64,000 bases of DNA from Polyangiaceae bacterium (GTDB lineage: Bacteria > Myxococcota_A > Polyangia > Polyangiales > Polyangiaceae): contig JADJRH010000011.1 in NCBI GenBank assembly GCA_016712345.1, forward strand, positions 62,001-126,000. Direction: 5' to 3'. Numbering within the stretch: position 1 is the first letter of the stretch; the number at the start of each line of letters is the position of its first letter. A program made the translations under genes and the position numbers. Shown here piece after piece: positions 50,734-59,852 of this stretch. The notes beneath the pieces are model-generated. The model was given only the letters and a program-made list of their open reading frames with translations, made no database searches and was not told where the DNA came from.

Positions 50734-51533
50734 GCAAACCAGGTCACAGTGTGGCCGTGTTGCAGGGGGCCGTGCCCTTTACCAAGGCCGGGCGCCTGCT
50801 TGAGTGCTTCAATCACGTAGCGGCGCGCTCGGTCGACCGCTTCTACAAGGGTAAGTTTGGAGGCAAGTCCGGCGGCGACGGCGCTGGCAAGTGTACACCC
50901 GGTGCCATGGGTAGATCGGGTGTGGATGCGCGCCCCTTCAAAAATGCGTTCGCCCTCTTCTTCGGAGAAAAGGACATCCACAACGCGCTCACCTTCAAGA
51001 TGACCTCCTTTTAGGAGCACCGCGTCGGCGCCCATTTCCACGAGGGCACGGGCTGCGGCGCGCATATCGTCCACCGTGTGAATGCGCCTGTCGAGCAGCG
51101 CTTCCGCTTCGGGTAGGTTGGGGGTTAACACCGACGCATTGGGCACAAGAACGTCACGTACCGCGGAAACGGCGTCGGTTTCAAGCAGGGCGGCTCCTCC
51201 CTTGGCGATCATGACCGGATCGACGACAAGGGGAACATTGGGCGCATATTTTTGAGCTGTGTACACAACAGTTTCAACAACGGCGCGGCTGTGGAGCATG
51301 CCGGTTTTGAGCGCATCGGCACCGATATCTTCGAGCACAACGCGCATTTGCTCGGCGACAAACGAAGGGTCAATGGCAACAATGCTCTGCACGCCGAGCG
51401 TATTTTGCGCCGTGAGAGCGGTAATAGCCGTGGAAGCATACGCCGAAAGGGCGGTTACCGTTTTCAGGTCTGCCTGAATTCCGGCGCCGCCCCCCGAGTC
51501 GGAGCCGGCGATGAGAAGCACGCGCGCAACCAT
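50730..51533 (-). CDS. thiD: Hydroxymethylpyrimidine / phosphomethylpyrimidine kinase
   Basis: 267 residues, the normal size for ThiD, which phosphorylates HMP twice for thiamine synthesis in the cytoplasm. Motifs are LLIAGSDSGGGAGIQADLKT (residues 6-25), the middle block DALKTGMLHS, VVDPVMIAKGG, LTPNLPEAEALL and the anion-hole/catalytic THGTGCTLASAVAAGLA. No thiE or thiC is adjacent. It is followed, with a 4-base overlap, by the kelch gene, an odd functional pairing. It is divergent from the FAD oxidoreductase gene. Confidence 0.95.
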   Translation of the reverse strand: MVARVLLIAGSDSGGGAGIQADLKTVTALSAYASTAITALTAQNTLGVQSIVAIDPSFVAEQMRVVLEDIGADALKTGMLHSRAVVETVVYTAQKYAPNVPLVVDPVMIAKGGAALLETDAVSAVRDVLVPNASVLTPNLPEAEALLDRRIHTVDDMRAAARALVEMGADAVLLKGGHLEGERVVDVLFSEEEGERIFEGARIHTRSTHGTGCTLASAVAAGLASKLTLVEAVDRARRYVIEALKQAPGLGKGHGPLQHGHTVTWFA

Positions 51534-51656
51534 GCCGCTTCATAACATGGAGCATTCGATTTGTCGCCATTGAGATCGATGCCGCACAATCTGGTTTGAA
51601 TCGCTTGACAATTGGTCGCTCAAAAGGTCGAATGCCCCAAAAAGCGAGGGAGTACC

Positions 51657-53462
51657 GTGGCAAAACGAGTATTGATTCTGGGTGGCGGCGTGGGCGGGCT
51701 GAGTGCGGCGCACGAATTGGTGGAGCGCGGCTTTGAGGTGGAGGTGTTTGAGTCCCGGCGTGCTTTCGGTGGAAAGGCGCGCAGCATCCCTGTTCCCGGC
51801 AGCGGCACTGAGGGTAGACCCAATTTGCCCGGTGAACACGGATTTCGCTTTTTCCCGGGATTTTACAAACATCTACCCGACACAATGAAGCGCATTCCCT
51901 TTGGCGACAATTCGCACGGGGTGTACACAAATCTTGTCCAGGCAACTGAATATCTAATGGCGGAGCGGCCTGACAAAAATCTAACCTTCCTTGTCAGATT
52001 TCCAGAATCAATCGCCGAATGGCGTGAAGCGTTTACCACCTATTTTAACGCCCAAAAGTTGGGCATTCCGAAGGATGAACTCGCGTACTTCGTTGAAATG
52101 CTCATGGTGATTCTCACAAGCTGCAAAGAGCGGCGCCTCGCCGAGTATGAAAACATCCCCTGGTGGGATTTCATTTCGGCAGCGAAAATGAGCAAAAATT
52201 ATCAAACCTATCTCGCTCGCGGCCTCACGCGATCTCTCGTTGCCATGCGAGCGGAGGTAGCGAGCACCCGAACCGTGGGTGATATTTTTCTGCAACTTCT
52301 TCTCGATGTGTACGCACCTGGAATTGATTTTGACCGTGTTCTCAACGGTCCCACCACAGAACGGTGGATTGAACCGTGGATTGGATACCTGACAGAACGG
52401 GGCGTGGAGCTGCACCGGCGAACAATGGTCAAGGCCATTCGAGTGATAAGCGGTCAGATCGCGTACATCACCGTGCGGGATCCCGACGGTACGCTCCGCG
52501 ATGTGGCGGCCGATTATTACGTGAGCGCGCTGCCGGTGGAGCAAATGCGCAAGCTTTTAAATGCCGATCTTTTGGCCGCAGATCCCAACCTTGCCAAACT
52601 CAGTCGGTTGAAAGTTGCGTGGATGAACGGATTGCAGGTTTACCTCAAGAACGACCATTCGTTCGCCAATGGGCATATCAACTTTGTAACTACCCCGTGG
52701 GCGCTCACGGCCGTGTCGCAGCAGCAATTTTTTGTAAAGCCTTTCACCGAGTATGGTAACGGCGACGTTCGAGGTTGTCTGTCAATCGACATTTCAGACT
52801 GGGAAACGCCGGGAATTTTGTACGGCAAAGCGGCGCGCGATCTAGACTCGGCTGAAAAAATTGCAAATGAAGTAATCGCTCAAATGCGAGCTGCCCTCGC
52901 TCCGTCGGCCGCGGCGGCCCTTGCCGATGAAAACATTGAACGATGGTTTTTGGATCCTGACATTGTGATTGGCACGCCCACGCGCAATCAAGAGCCGCTC
53001 CTGATCAACACCGCCGGATCTTGGAAAAATAGGCCTGAAGCGGCCACCGCTCTACCCAACTTTTTCTTGGCGGCCGACTATGTTCGAACGTACACCGACC
53101 TTGCCACCATGGAAGCTGCCAATGAAGCCGCGCGCCGCGCTGTCAACAGCATCCTCGCGCGCAGCGGTTCACGGGCTGAACCTTGCCATCTGTGGAAGTT
53201 GCAGGAACCGCTCGTTTTTGCGCCGATGCGGGAGTATGACAAGTTGCGCTTTGAGTTGGGTCTACCCAACGCTTTGGCGCCGCATGTTCATCCCCCGGAG
53301 GCGCCGGCAACCGGGTCAACTCCGCTCGTGCCTGAATCGGAGTATGAACCGGGCGAACCGGGGGCAGGCACCACTCCCACCGAGCCACCCTCACCACAAG
53401 TCATCATGGCAGTTCACGAGGTGGAAGATCTACCCTACGACGAACCGCACGAAGGCGACTGA
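51657..53462 (+). CDS. FAD-dependent oxidoreductase (amine oxidase / phytoene desaturase-like)
   Basis: 601 residues from GTG 51657, preceded by GCGAGGGA. The start VAKRVLILGGGVGGLSAAHELVERGFEVEVFES is a dinucleotide-binding fold with GxGxxG and the acidic end residue (E), followed by GGKARS as in flavin-containing amine oxidases and carotenoid desaturases. A C-terminal FFLAADYVRTYTDLATMEAANEAARRAVN is the second FAD-contacting motif. A GEHGFRFFPGFYKHLPDTMKRI block is characteristic of a hydroxysqualene/carotenoid-related subgroup. The last 90 residues are a Pro/Glu-rich extension. The substrate is uncertain (isoprenoid or amine). No carotenoid genes lie nearby. Confidence 0.85.
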   Translation: MAKRVLILGGGVGGLSAAHELVERGFEVEVFESRRAFGGKARSIPVPGSGTEGRPNLPGEHGFRFFPGFYKHLPDTMKRIPFGDNSHGVYTNLVQATEYLMAERPDKNLTFLVRFPESIAEWREAFTTYFNAQKLGIPKDELAYFVEMLMVILTSCKERRLAEYENIPWWDFISAAKMSKNYQTYLARGLTRSLVAMRAEVASTRTVGDIFLQLLLDVYAPGIDFDRVLNGPTTERWIEPWIGYLTERGVELHRRTMVKAIRVISGQIAYITVRDPDGTLRDVAADYYVSALPVEQMRKLLNADLLAADPNLAKLSRLKVAWMNGLQVYLKNDHSFANGHINFVTTPWALTAVSQQQFFVKPFTEYGNGDVRGCLSIDISDWETPGILYGKAARDLDSAEKIANEVIAQMRAALAPSAAAALADENIERWFLDPDIVIGTPTRNQEPLLINTAGSWKNRPEAATALPNFFLAADYVRTYTDLATMEAANEAARRAVNSILARSGSRAEPCHLWKLQEPLVFAPMREYDKLRFELGLPNALAPHVHPPEAPATGSTPLVPESEYEPGEPGAGTTPTEPPSPQVIMAVHEVEDLPYDEPHEGD

Positions 53463-53470
53463 AACAACCG

Positions 53471-53518
53471 CGCTGCAGCCGGGACGAAAGCGTGAGACCG
53501 GCGAGACCGATGTCCAGG
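53471..53518 (+). repeat. Dispersed repeat family, partial copy R2
   Basis: The stretch GGGACGAAAGCGTGAGACC and the following GGCGAGACCGATG match the core of R1 and R4, but flanking parts are diverged. It lies between the FAD gene stop and the DUF4139 gene. Confidence 0.55.
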
Positions 53519-53588
53519 TTGTTCTTGCCGCTTCTTTTGGGTCCAATGTAGACCTTCTACCAGCGTGAGCCGTAACACCCGATCTACC

Positions 53589-55490
53589 ATGAAGCAGTTT
53601 ATTTTTACAATGAGCGCAGGGTTGGCTCTGCTCACAACCCTCGGCTGCACAGCCACCCCACCGGCGGTTTCTCCCGACCCGGCCGCCCAGTCCAACGCCA
53701 CCCCAAAAGTATTTTCGCTCGCCGCTCAGGTTTCTGACAAACCTGAAGACCCAGCGGAAAAGGGTGTTCAGTCTCGCATTACAAAGGTGACCATTTACTC
53801 CGACAGGGCATTGGTTGTTCGAGAAGCTGTTGTTGCGTTGCCCGCCGAGCCAAGCGTTTTTCGTTTTACCAAACTGCCCGGATGGGTAGATGAAGGGTCG
53901 GTTCGCGCCTCCACAAGTTCGGGCAAGATTGTGGATGTGAGCGTTGAAAGACGGTTTTTGGCCCAGTCAAGTGACGAAGGTTTTCGAAAAGCTGAACTGA
54001 AACACAAGGAGCTTTTACAAAAACTTCAGGCCATCGACGATGAGCTGGTGATCCTGAATGACCAACAAACCCACGTCAATTCAATAAAAGTTTTCTCGGC
54101 GGAGAAATTATCAAAAGACGCGGTCACCCATGACATCAAGGTGGATACGTATGGTCAGGTGATCAACTTTGTTTCGGGAACCCTGCGAAAAACAGCAGCT
54201 GCGCGGCGTGACGCCACCTTGCAACGTGAAGTGCTCTTGCCTGAAGTGGAAGCGAGCGCACGTAATCTTGAAGAACTGCGCCGTCTCACAAAGCTTGAAG
54301 AAACCACTGTATCGGTGACCGTGCTCGCCAATTCAGCCTCCAACGCCACGTTGTCACTTACCTACGCCACACCGGGTGCAACGTGGGAACCCACACACGA
54401 ACTGCGAACAGCCGCGACCGATCCTGACAATGTGGAGCTTACCTCGTTTGGGGTGGTCACTCAAACAACCGGTGAAGACTGGAACAACGCCGAGTTGACC
54501 TTTTCTACCCAGTCAGCTTCGGACTCTGAAAAAATCCCCGAGCTTGAAATGTTGGCCCTCGGAAAAACGGTGGAAACGTCGCGCACGGTTACCCGTCAGG
54601 TCACATCGTTCAGCAGCGCTCAGAAAAAGTATGAAGAGCAAAATCGCTCGTGGAATCGCATTAACCAGGTGCGTTCTCAAGCCATGAGCGAGATGGAGAG
54701 GTTTGAGCAGTCTTATACTTCAAACCTTGCGTCGTTTGAGCGCACGCAAAGCAAAACGGTGGAGATTTTTCAATCGCTTTCAGCTCGTGGAACAACAGCT
54801 CATTTTGCCGCAAAAGAGCCTGCGATTGTGCGATCCGACGGGCGACCCATTAGGCTCAGAATCGGTGGCACCAAACTAAAGGCAGAAAAAAAGATTGTGG
54901 CGGTGCCTGAAGAATCACTCAACGCGGCTGTCACATTACAAATGGTCAACAAGAGTCAGCAGCCGCTTTTGCCCGGCAGCGTGGCGCGTTATCGAGACGG
55001 CGCCTTTCTCGGCATGACCGATGTTGACTTTGTTGCCGCAGATGAAGACTTTTCGGTGTTTTTCAGCGTTGCAGACCAAATTAAGCTCACGCGCGAGCTT
55101 GATAGAAAACAGAGTTCACTGGTGCGTGACACGCGCAATCGCATGGTGCTTTCGTTCGTAACGACGGTGAAAAACCTTTCCGATCGAGAGACAACACTCG
55201 TACTCGCCGAGCGCGTTCCGGTGTCTGAAAACACCGATATCAAGGTGAGCAACGTAAAGATCTCCCCATCTGAAAAGCCGGATGTTAAAGGGATCTACCG
55301 GTTCAACCTTACCCTCAAACCACGCGAGGAGAGGACCATTCGGGTATCTTACCAGGTGGACTATCCATCCACGTTGATACTTGATGTTCGGCGTAAGAAA
55401 ATGGTTCCGCCGAGCCCGAGCCCCTCCGCGCCCCGCCCCCGGCCTATGGACTTTGAGGATAAAATTCTCCAAATGGAGAAGAACCTGTAA
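53589..55490 (+). CDS. DUF4139-family lipoprotein (MuiA-like)
   Basis: About 633 residues from ATG 53589, which begins a signal peptide with lipobox TLGC (C20); a GTG at 53565 is an alternative. The N-terminal VQSRITKVTIYSDRALVVREAVVALPAEPSVFRFTKLPGWVDEGSVRA matches the conserved start of DUF4140/DUF4139 proteins. A coiled coil follows (FRKAELKHKELLQKLQAIDDEL), and LSLTYATPGATWEPTHELR opens the DUF4139 beta domain, which ends with LNLTLKPREERTIRVSYQVDYP-like sequence. Family members (mucoidy inhibitor A-like) are poorly characterised envelope proteins. It is a single gene after the FAD gene, convergent with DUF2378. Confidence 0.82.
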   Translation: MKQFIFTMSAGLALLTTLGCTATPPAVSPDPAAQSNATPKVFSLAAQVSDKPEDPAEKGVQSRITKVTIYSDRALVVREAVVALPAEPSVFRFTKLPGWVDEGSVRASTSSGKIVDVSVERRFLAQSSDEGFRKAELKHKELLQKLQAIDDELVILNDQQTHVNSIKVFSAEKLSKDAVTHDIKVDTYGQVINFVSGTLRKTAAARRDATLQREVLLPEVEASARNLEELRRLTKLEETTVSVTVLANSASNATLSLTYATPGATWEPTHELRTAATDPDNVELTSFGVVTQTTGEDWNNAELTFSTQSASDSEKIPELEMLALGKTVETSRTVTRQVTSFSSAQKKYEEQNRSWNRINQVRSQAMSEMERFEQSYTSNLASFERTQSKTVEIFQSLSARGTTAHFAAKEPAIVRSDGRPIRLRIGGTKLKAEKKIVAVPEESLNAAVTLQMVNKSQQPLLPGSVARYRDGAFLGMTDVDFVAADEDFSVFFSVADQIKLTRELDRKQSSLVRDTRNRMVLSFVTTVKNLSDRETTLVLAERVPVSENTDIKVSNVKISPSEKPDVKGIYRFNLTLKPREERTIRVSYQVDYPSTLILDVRRKKMVPPSPSPSAPRPRPMDFEDKILQMEKNL

Positions 55491-55518
55491 AACCTCCCGG
55501 CCTTACGGGTGTACTCGC

Positions 55519-56226
55519 TTACCAGCGAATCACGATTTTGTAGTTGGAGAAGCTGTTTTTGCTGGGTTGGGGGGTGGCAACCACCTTGAGTCGTTTGCGC
55601 TGCAACTCGGTCATTGTGCCTTCAACAATACCTGCAAACGTTTCTTCGTAGTGGATTACCGGTTCTACTTCACAATGCCATGTCAGCTCGTTCTCCCCAG
55701 TCATTTCTGACCGGTGAGAATTGCCATTGACCGACAAATTATACGCTTTTGACAAGAGCGGTAAGATTGTTTTTGGCTCTTCACCCATGAGCGCGCTCAT
55801 GGTTCTACCCAAGAGACTGCTGCGAAAAATGGGAAAAAACGTTTGCGAGACACGCCTGAGTCCGGTTGAAAAAGGTACACCCGGCTGAAGGCGCGGCGTG
55901 GCCATGTAATACAATCGATAAAAGTCACGGTGAGGGTAATGTCTGAAAGGAACGATGTGGGGCCCGATGCCGGCCGCCCGTCGAACCTGGTCGGCGCCCG
56001 CAGCACCAAATCGCTGTTCAAGAATGCGAAACATGCCCTCGAAGAAAAGGCCTCGCACTTCAATTGTTGGGGGGAACGTTGCCAGATTTTTGGCGATGAT
56101 CGTTCTATCTTCTGCGCTTACGCCAATGTTTTGTGCAAAAGCGGTGGCTTCACTGAGCGTGATTGTTTTGGATCCCCAGGCGTGGGGCAAAACCTCCGTG
56201 GTGCTTTGCATGCCGGTCCCATGCAA
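55519..56226 (-). CDS. DUF2378 / TIGR02265 family protein
   Basis: 235 residues, cytoplasmic. The sequence EVRGLFFEGMFRILEQRFGAAGADQVRRAAGI, with FRHYPHRDFYRLYYMATPRL following and a repeated beta part ending in the C-terminal EGTMTELQRKRLKVVATPQPSKNSFSNYKIVIRW, matches the Myxococcus paralogous family TIGR02265 (DUF2378). The members are restricted mostly to Myxococcota, with no known function. It is the clearest taxonomic marker in the window. It is convergent with the DUF4139 gene (28-base gap), and a dispersed repeat copy begins about 70 bases beyond its start. Confidence 0.85.
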   Translation of the reverse strand: MHGTGMQSTTEVLPHAWGSKTITLSEATAFAQNIGVSAEDRTIIAKNLATFPPTIEVRGLFFEGMFRILEQRFGAAGADQVRRAAGIGPHIVPFRHYPHRDFYRLYYMATPRLQPGVPFSTGLRRVSQTFFPIFRSSLLGRTMSALMGEEPKTILPLLSKAYNLSVNGNSHRSEMTGENELTWHCEVEPVIHYEETFAGIVEGTMTELQRKRLKVVATPQPSKNSFSNYKIVIRW

Positions 56227-56295
56227 CCATAACTTCGAGCCGAGGGGTAGACTTCCTTTCGCAATTCTTCAGGCGAAGCGAGAAGGCGATGACGT

Positions 56296-56378
56296 TTTGC
56301 GAAGGACGGCTTCAGGTCTTGTCGCAGGGAGACCGGTGTCAGATACGTTTTGGTCACCTGAAGTCGCCCAACGGCGCC
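56296..56378 (+). repeat. Dispersed repeat family, internally deleted copy R3
   Basis: 83 bp joining the left block (TTTTGCGAAGGACGG, TTCAGGTCTTGTC) directly to the right block (GAGACCGGTG, GATACGTTTTGGTCACC). About 100 bp of the central part seen in R1 and R4 are missing. It lies in the 244-bp gap between two leftward genes, which otherwise shows nothing. Confidence 0.65.
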
Positions 56379-56470
56379 GGTTGGAATTTCTTCGAGACGC
56401 TCCGTTTCGAGGCTTTTTTATGACATTGATGAATGTCGAGATTTGTTCTTGCCGCGTCTTTAGGTCTAGT

Positions 56471-57343
56471 TCAGTTGGCGTTTTTGTCGGCCAGAGCGGT
56501 GACCGCCTGGTAGCCGGCGTACCCTTCAGTGCGATCCACAATTTTCATTGTTCGCGGGTCGACAAGGATGTTGAGGGGTAGGCCCACGCTGCCGGTGCCG
56601 GCGAATGTGAAGTTGGGGTCGGCCACGGTGGAAAACGCCTCAAGACCGAAGTTATTGCGCCAGCTTGTCGCGGTAGAAAGGGAGGCCGGTGCGCCGTTTG
56701 CGTTCTCTACCATGAGCGTGACAATGCGAATGCCTTTCGACTCAAATGTTCCGGCATAGGAGGGTAGATCGCCGGCTTCTTCCTGACAGGCTCCGCACCA
56801 AGTTGCCGAATTGATAATAAGCAGCGCGTTGATGCCCTTTGAACCGTCGCAGTCGAAATAGTCTTGAATGTTCACCATGCCGGACTGGGCGGCATTTTCA
56901 CTGTAACCTTGCCATGCCAGGTTGCCGCTTACCACGTTGCCTTCATAAACGCCTGTGGGCCCGGTTGGATATTCACAATCCACAGTTCCACCCGTGGTGG
57001 TTGTTGTTGTGGAGGTTGTTGTTGTCGTCGAGGTTGACGTAGAAGTGGTTGTTGAAGTGGAGGTGGAAGTTGAAGTGGAACTTGACGTGGAGGTGGAAGT
57101 TGACGTGGAGGTAGAGGTAGACGAGGTTGTCTCCCCATGGCCACCGCCCGCGCCCGAAGTTGAAGAAGTGGTGCCCGGCCCGGTGGAGTTGTTGCTCGAC
57201 GAATCATCATCCTCGTTGGACTCGTCGCCCGCGTAGAGTATCAGGTCGTCGGCTCCGGTAATGGAGTTGCACGCGGCCACAGTGAGTGTGGTGAGTACGG
57301 CGAGGGATCCCAAGAAGCGGTAACGGGTTGCGCAAAACTCCAT
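56471..57343 (-). CDS. Thioredoxin-like lipoprotein with Ser/Thr-repeat linker
   Basis: 290 residues from ATG 57343. The lipobox ends at C25 (VAAC). Residues 41-118 are a linker, acidic then almost pure Ser/Thr, encoded by short degenerate repeats at about 57000-57125. The rest (120-290) is a TlpA/thioredoxin-like fold with SATWCGAC (Cys 183 and 186), then RIVTLMVENANG and a VGLPLNILVDP stretch with the cis-Pro expected opposite the active site. It probably reduces or isomerises disulfides outside the cytoplasm; the partner is unknown. The Ser/Thr linker resembles an O-glycosylated stalk. It is divergent from the S9 peptidase gene. Confidence 0.82.
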   Translation of the reverse strand: MEFCATRYRFLGSLAVLTTLTVAACNSITGADDLILYAGDESNEDDDSSSNNSTGPGTTSSTSGAGGGHGETTSSTSTSTSTSTSTSSSTSTSTSTSTTTSTSTSTTTTTSTTTTTTGGTVDCEYPTGPTGVYEGNVVSGNLAWQGYSENAAQSGMVNIQDYFDCDGSKGINALLIINSATWCGACQEEAGDLPSYAGTFESKGIRIVTLMVENANGAPASLSTATSWRNNFGLEAFSTVADPNFTFAGTGSVGLPLNILVDPRTMKIVDRTEGYAGYQAVTALADKNAN

Positions 57344-57555
57344 GGCGCCGAGGTGTATCGCACAGGTCGGGCCAACGTGGGCTGAACGCACAATGGGCTT
57401 GGATCAAAGGAGATCAATAAACGTTGCGACCCTTCGCTTGTGCAGCCGCGCTGCGCATGTTGTGCAAGGTTGCGCAACACGGCGACCGGCCGCGGACATC
57501 TCGCAGCGTGAATTGACCTTTCGCCCAGGCCACAAATTGAGTATCAGCACCTTTC

Positions 57556-59778
57556 ATGCGAACCACGGCAATACGAAAATGGATGGGTGGGCTGCTGTTC
57601 TTGTTGGTTTCTGCCTGCGGTGCCCCCACAACCGAACCTACCACTCCGGTAGCGTCGGCAAGTGCAACCGGCACAGCGAGCGCTCCCGCAACCACTGCGG
57701 AACCGCCCAAAGCTCCCCCGCCTCGGGCCGACGCAAATCTTATCAAGCGTCAGGTATTGTTTGGAAATCCTGAAAAGGCGTCGGTCATTCTCAGCCCCGA
57801 CGGCAAACAGATTTCTTACCTAGGTCCCAAAGACGGAGTCATGAACGTCTTTGTGGCGCCGGCCGACAAGCCGTCCGAGGCAAAGGCGGTTACGGCAGAA
57901 AAAACACGCGGTATTCGCACCTATTTTTGGGCTGAAAACAGCGCGCACATTTTATACCTGCAAGACAGCGGTGGGGATGAAAACTACCATCTTTACGCGG
58001 TTGACCTGAAGAGCGGTGAAAAGAAAGATCTGACACCGTATGACGGCATTCAAGCCCGGGTGTCCATGCTCACTCCCAAACACCCCGATCAGGTGCTGAT
58101 TTCTATTAACAATCGTGACAAGAAGTTGCACGACCTACACTTGGCAGACCTGAAAACCGGAAAAACCGAGTTGGTTATGGAGAATCCGGGCTATTCAGGT
58201 TTTGTTGTGGATCATGACTTTGTGCCGCGATACGCAACCAAAAACGCTCCCGGCGGTGCCGATGAGGTGTACTTTGTAGAAAAGCCCAAAAAGGCCAAAG
58301 ACGCCAAGGCGAAAGATCCGAAAGCAGCCGATCCCAAAGCAGCCGATCCCAAAGCCGGCGATTCAAAAGTGGTAAATGCGGGTCCACCTCCCAAGTTGTT
58401 TACTCGCATTCCCTACGAAGACCCGCTCACCACTGCGCTCATCGGGTTTGATGCGAGCGGGAAAACGCTCTACGCTGTTGACAGTCGAGGAAGGGATACC
58501 GCCGCACTTGTAACGGTAGACCAAAAAACGGGCGCCACCAAAGTGGTGGCGGAAGATCCCAAAGCCGACATTTCAGAAGATGTGTTGGTCGATCCCAAGA
58601 CGCAGGCAATTCAGGCGGTCAACTCCACCTACGAGCGTCGAAAGTGGATAGCCACCGACAAAGCCGTCGCCGGCGATCTTGAAGCTCTTGCAAAGGTCAC
58701 CGACGGCGATTTTCAGGTTTCTTCCAGGTCAAGCGACGACAAGAAATGGGTAGTTGCGTACACCGTTTCAGATGGCCCTGTCAGGTATTACTTGTACGAT
58801 CGGCCGTCAAAAAAGGCCGAGTTTTTGTTCACAAACCGCCCGGAGCTTGAAAAGGCGAAGCTCGCAAAAATGCACCCGCGCGTTGTGAAAGCCCGCGACG
58901 GGCTCGACCTGGTTACCTACGTTTCTGTGCCGCCCGCGGCCGATCCCGACGGCGATGGGGTGCCCGACAAAGCGTTGCCAACTGTCCTTGTGGTGCACGG
59001 CGGCCCCTGGGCGCGCGATTTCTGGGGGTTCAATTCTACCCATCAGTGGCTCGCCAATCGGGGCTATGTGGCCATTAGCGTAAACTACCGGGGCTCCACC
59101 GGCCTCGGTAAGAAATTTGTAAACGCCGCCAACAAAGAATGGGCCGGAAAAATGCACGACGACCTGATTGACGTTGTCAATTGGGCTGTAGAAAAGAAAA
59201 TGGCCAATAAGAGTCAGGTTGCCATTTTCGGTGGAAGTTACGGCGGCTATTCTACCCTTGTCGGGTTAACTTTTACGCCCGACACGTTTGCCTGCGGAGT
59301 TGATATCGTCGGACCTTCCAACCTCATCACGCTTCTCAACAGCATTCCGCCCTACTGGGAACCGCTGATCGAACAGTTTACAAGCAGGGTGGGAGATCAC
59401 CGAACCGACGAAGGGAAGAAGTTGCTTCTCTCGCGCTCGCCCCTCGGCCGAGTGGATAAAATTACAAAGCCTCTCCTGATTGGTCAGGGGGCCAACGATC
59501 CGCGCGTAAAACAGGCCGAAAGTGACCAAATAGTCAAAGCCATGCAAGAAAAGAAAATCCCTGTCACCTATGTTCTCTACCCGGACGAGGGGCACGGATT
59601 TAACCGACCTGAAAACCGCACATCGTTTTTTGCTGTGGCAGAAACTTTTTTGGCGCAGTGTCTCACCGGCCCGTACGAACCCGTGGGTAACGACTTCAAT
59701 GGGTCGAGCATCACTGTTCCGGCCGGCGCGGCGGACGTGTACGGCCTCTCAGAAGCGCTTCAATCCAAACCCAAGTGA
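57556..59778 (+). CDS. S9-family (prolyl oligopeptidase-like) peptidase, lipoprotein
   Basis: 740 residues with lipobox VSAC (C21) and an Ala/Pro linker. A beta-propeller region (about 65-450) resembles the S9 family N-terminal gate. It contains a Lys/Ala/Asp insertion near 240-275 built from short repeats of the type DPKAA. The C-terminal alpha/beta-hydrolase domain has GGSYGGY with nucleophile S561, a likely Asp D648 (GANDPRV) and His H680 (DEGHGF). The oxyanion motif HGGPW is also present. All parts are consistent with an active exported aminopeptidase/oligopeptidase. It is a single gene with its own promoter gap, and the PHP-domain lipoprotein follows after 74 bases. Confidence 0.93.
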   Translation: MRTTAIRKWMGGLLFLLVSACGAPTTEPTTPVASASATGTASAPATTAEPPKAPPPRADANLIKRQVLFGNPEKASVILSPDGKQISYLGPKDGVMNVFVAPADKPSEAKAVTAEKTRGIRTYFWAENSAHILYLQDSGGDENYHLYAVDLKSGEKKDLTPYDGIQARVSMLTPKHPDQVLISINNRDKKLHDLHLADLKTGKTELVMENPGYSGFVVDHDFVPRYATKNAPGGADEVYFVEKPKKAKDAKAKDPKAADPKAADPKAGDSKVVNAGPPPKLFTRIPYEDPLTTALIGFDASGKTLYAVDSRGRDTAALVTVDQKTGATKVVAEDPKADISEDVLVDPKTQAIQAVNSTYERRKWIATDKAVAGDLEALAKVTDGDFQVSSRSSDDKKWVVAYTVSDGPVRYYLYDRPSKKAEFLFTNRPELEKAKLAKMHPRVVKARDGLDLVTYVSVPPAADPDGDGVPDKALPTVLVVHGGPWARDFWGFNSTHQWLANRGYVAISVNYRGSTGLGKKFVNAANKEWAGKMHDDLIDVVNWAVEKKMANKSQVAIFGGSYGGYSTLVGLTFTPDTFACGVDIVGPSNLITLLNSIPPYWEPLIEQFTSRVGDHRTDEGKKLLLSRSPLGRVDKITKPLLIGQGANDPRVKQAESDQIVKAMQEKKIPVTYVLYPDEGHGFNRPENRTSFFAVAETFLAQCLTGPYEPVGNDFNGSSITVPAGAADVYGLSEALQSKPK

Positions 59779-59782
59779 CCGA

Positions 59783-59826
59783 CGGCGGCGAACTTCTGCC
59801 CATGTAACGAAACTGTGTCGCCGCCG
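59783..59826. terminator. Possible terminator hairpin after the S9 peptidase gene
   Basis: CGGCGGCGA (59783-59791) pairs perfectly with TCGCCGCCG (59818-59826), loop 26 bases, in the gap before the next gene. There is no U-tract. Confidence 0.35.
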
Positions 59827-59852
59827 GGGCAAGTTGGTGTAGCATCTCACGG

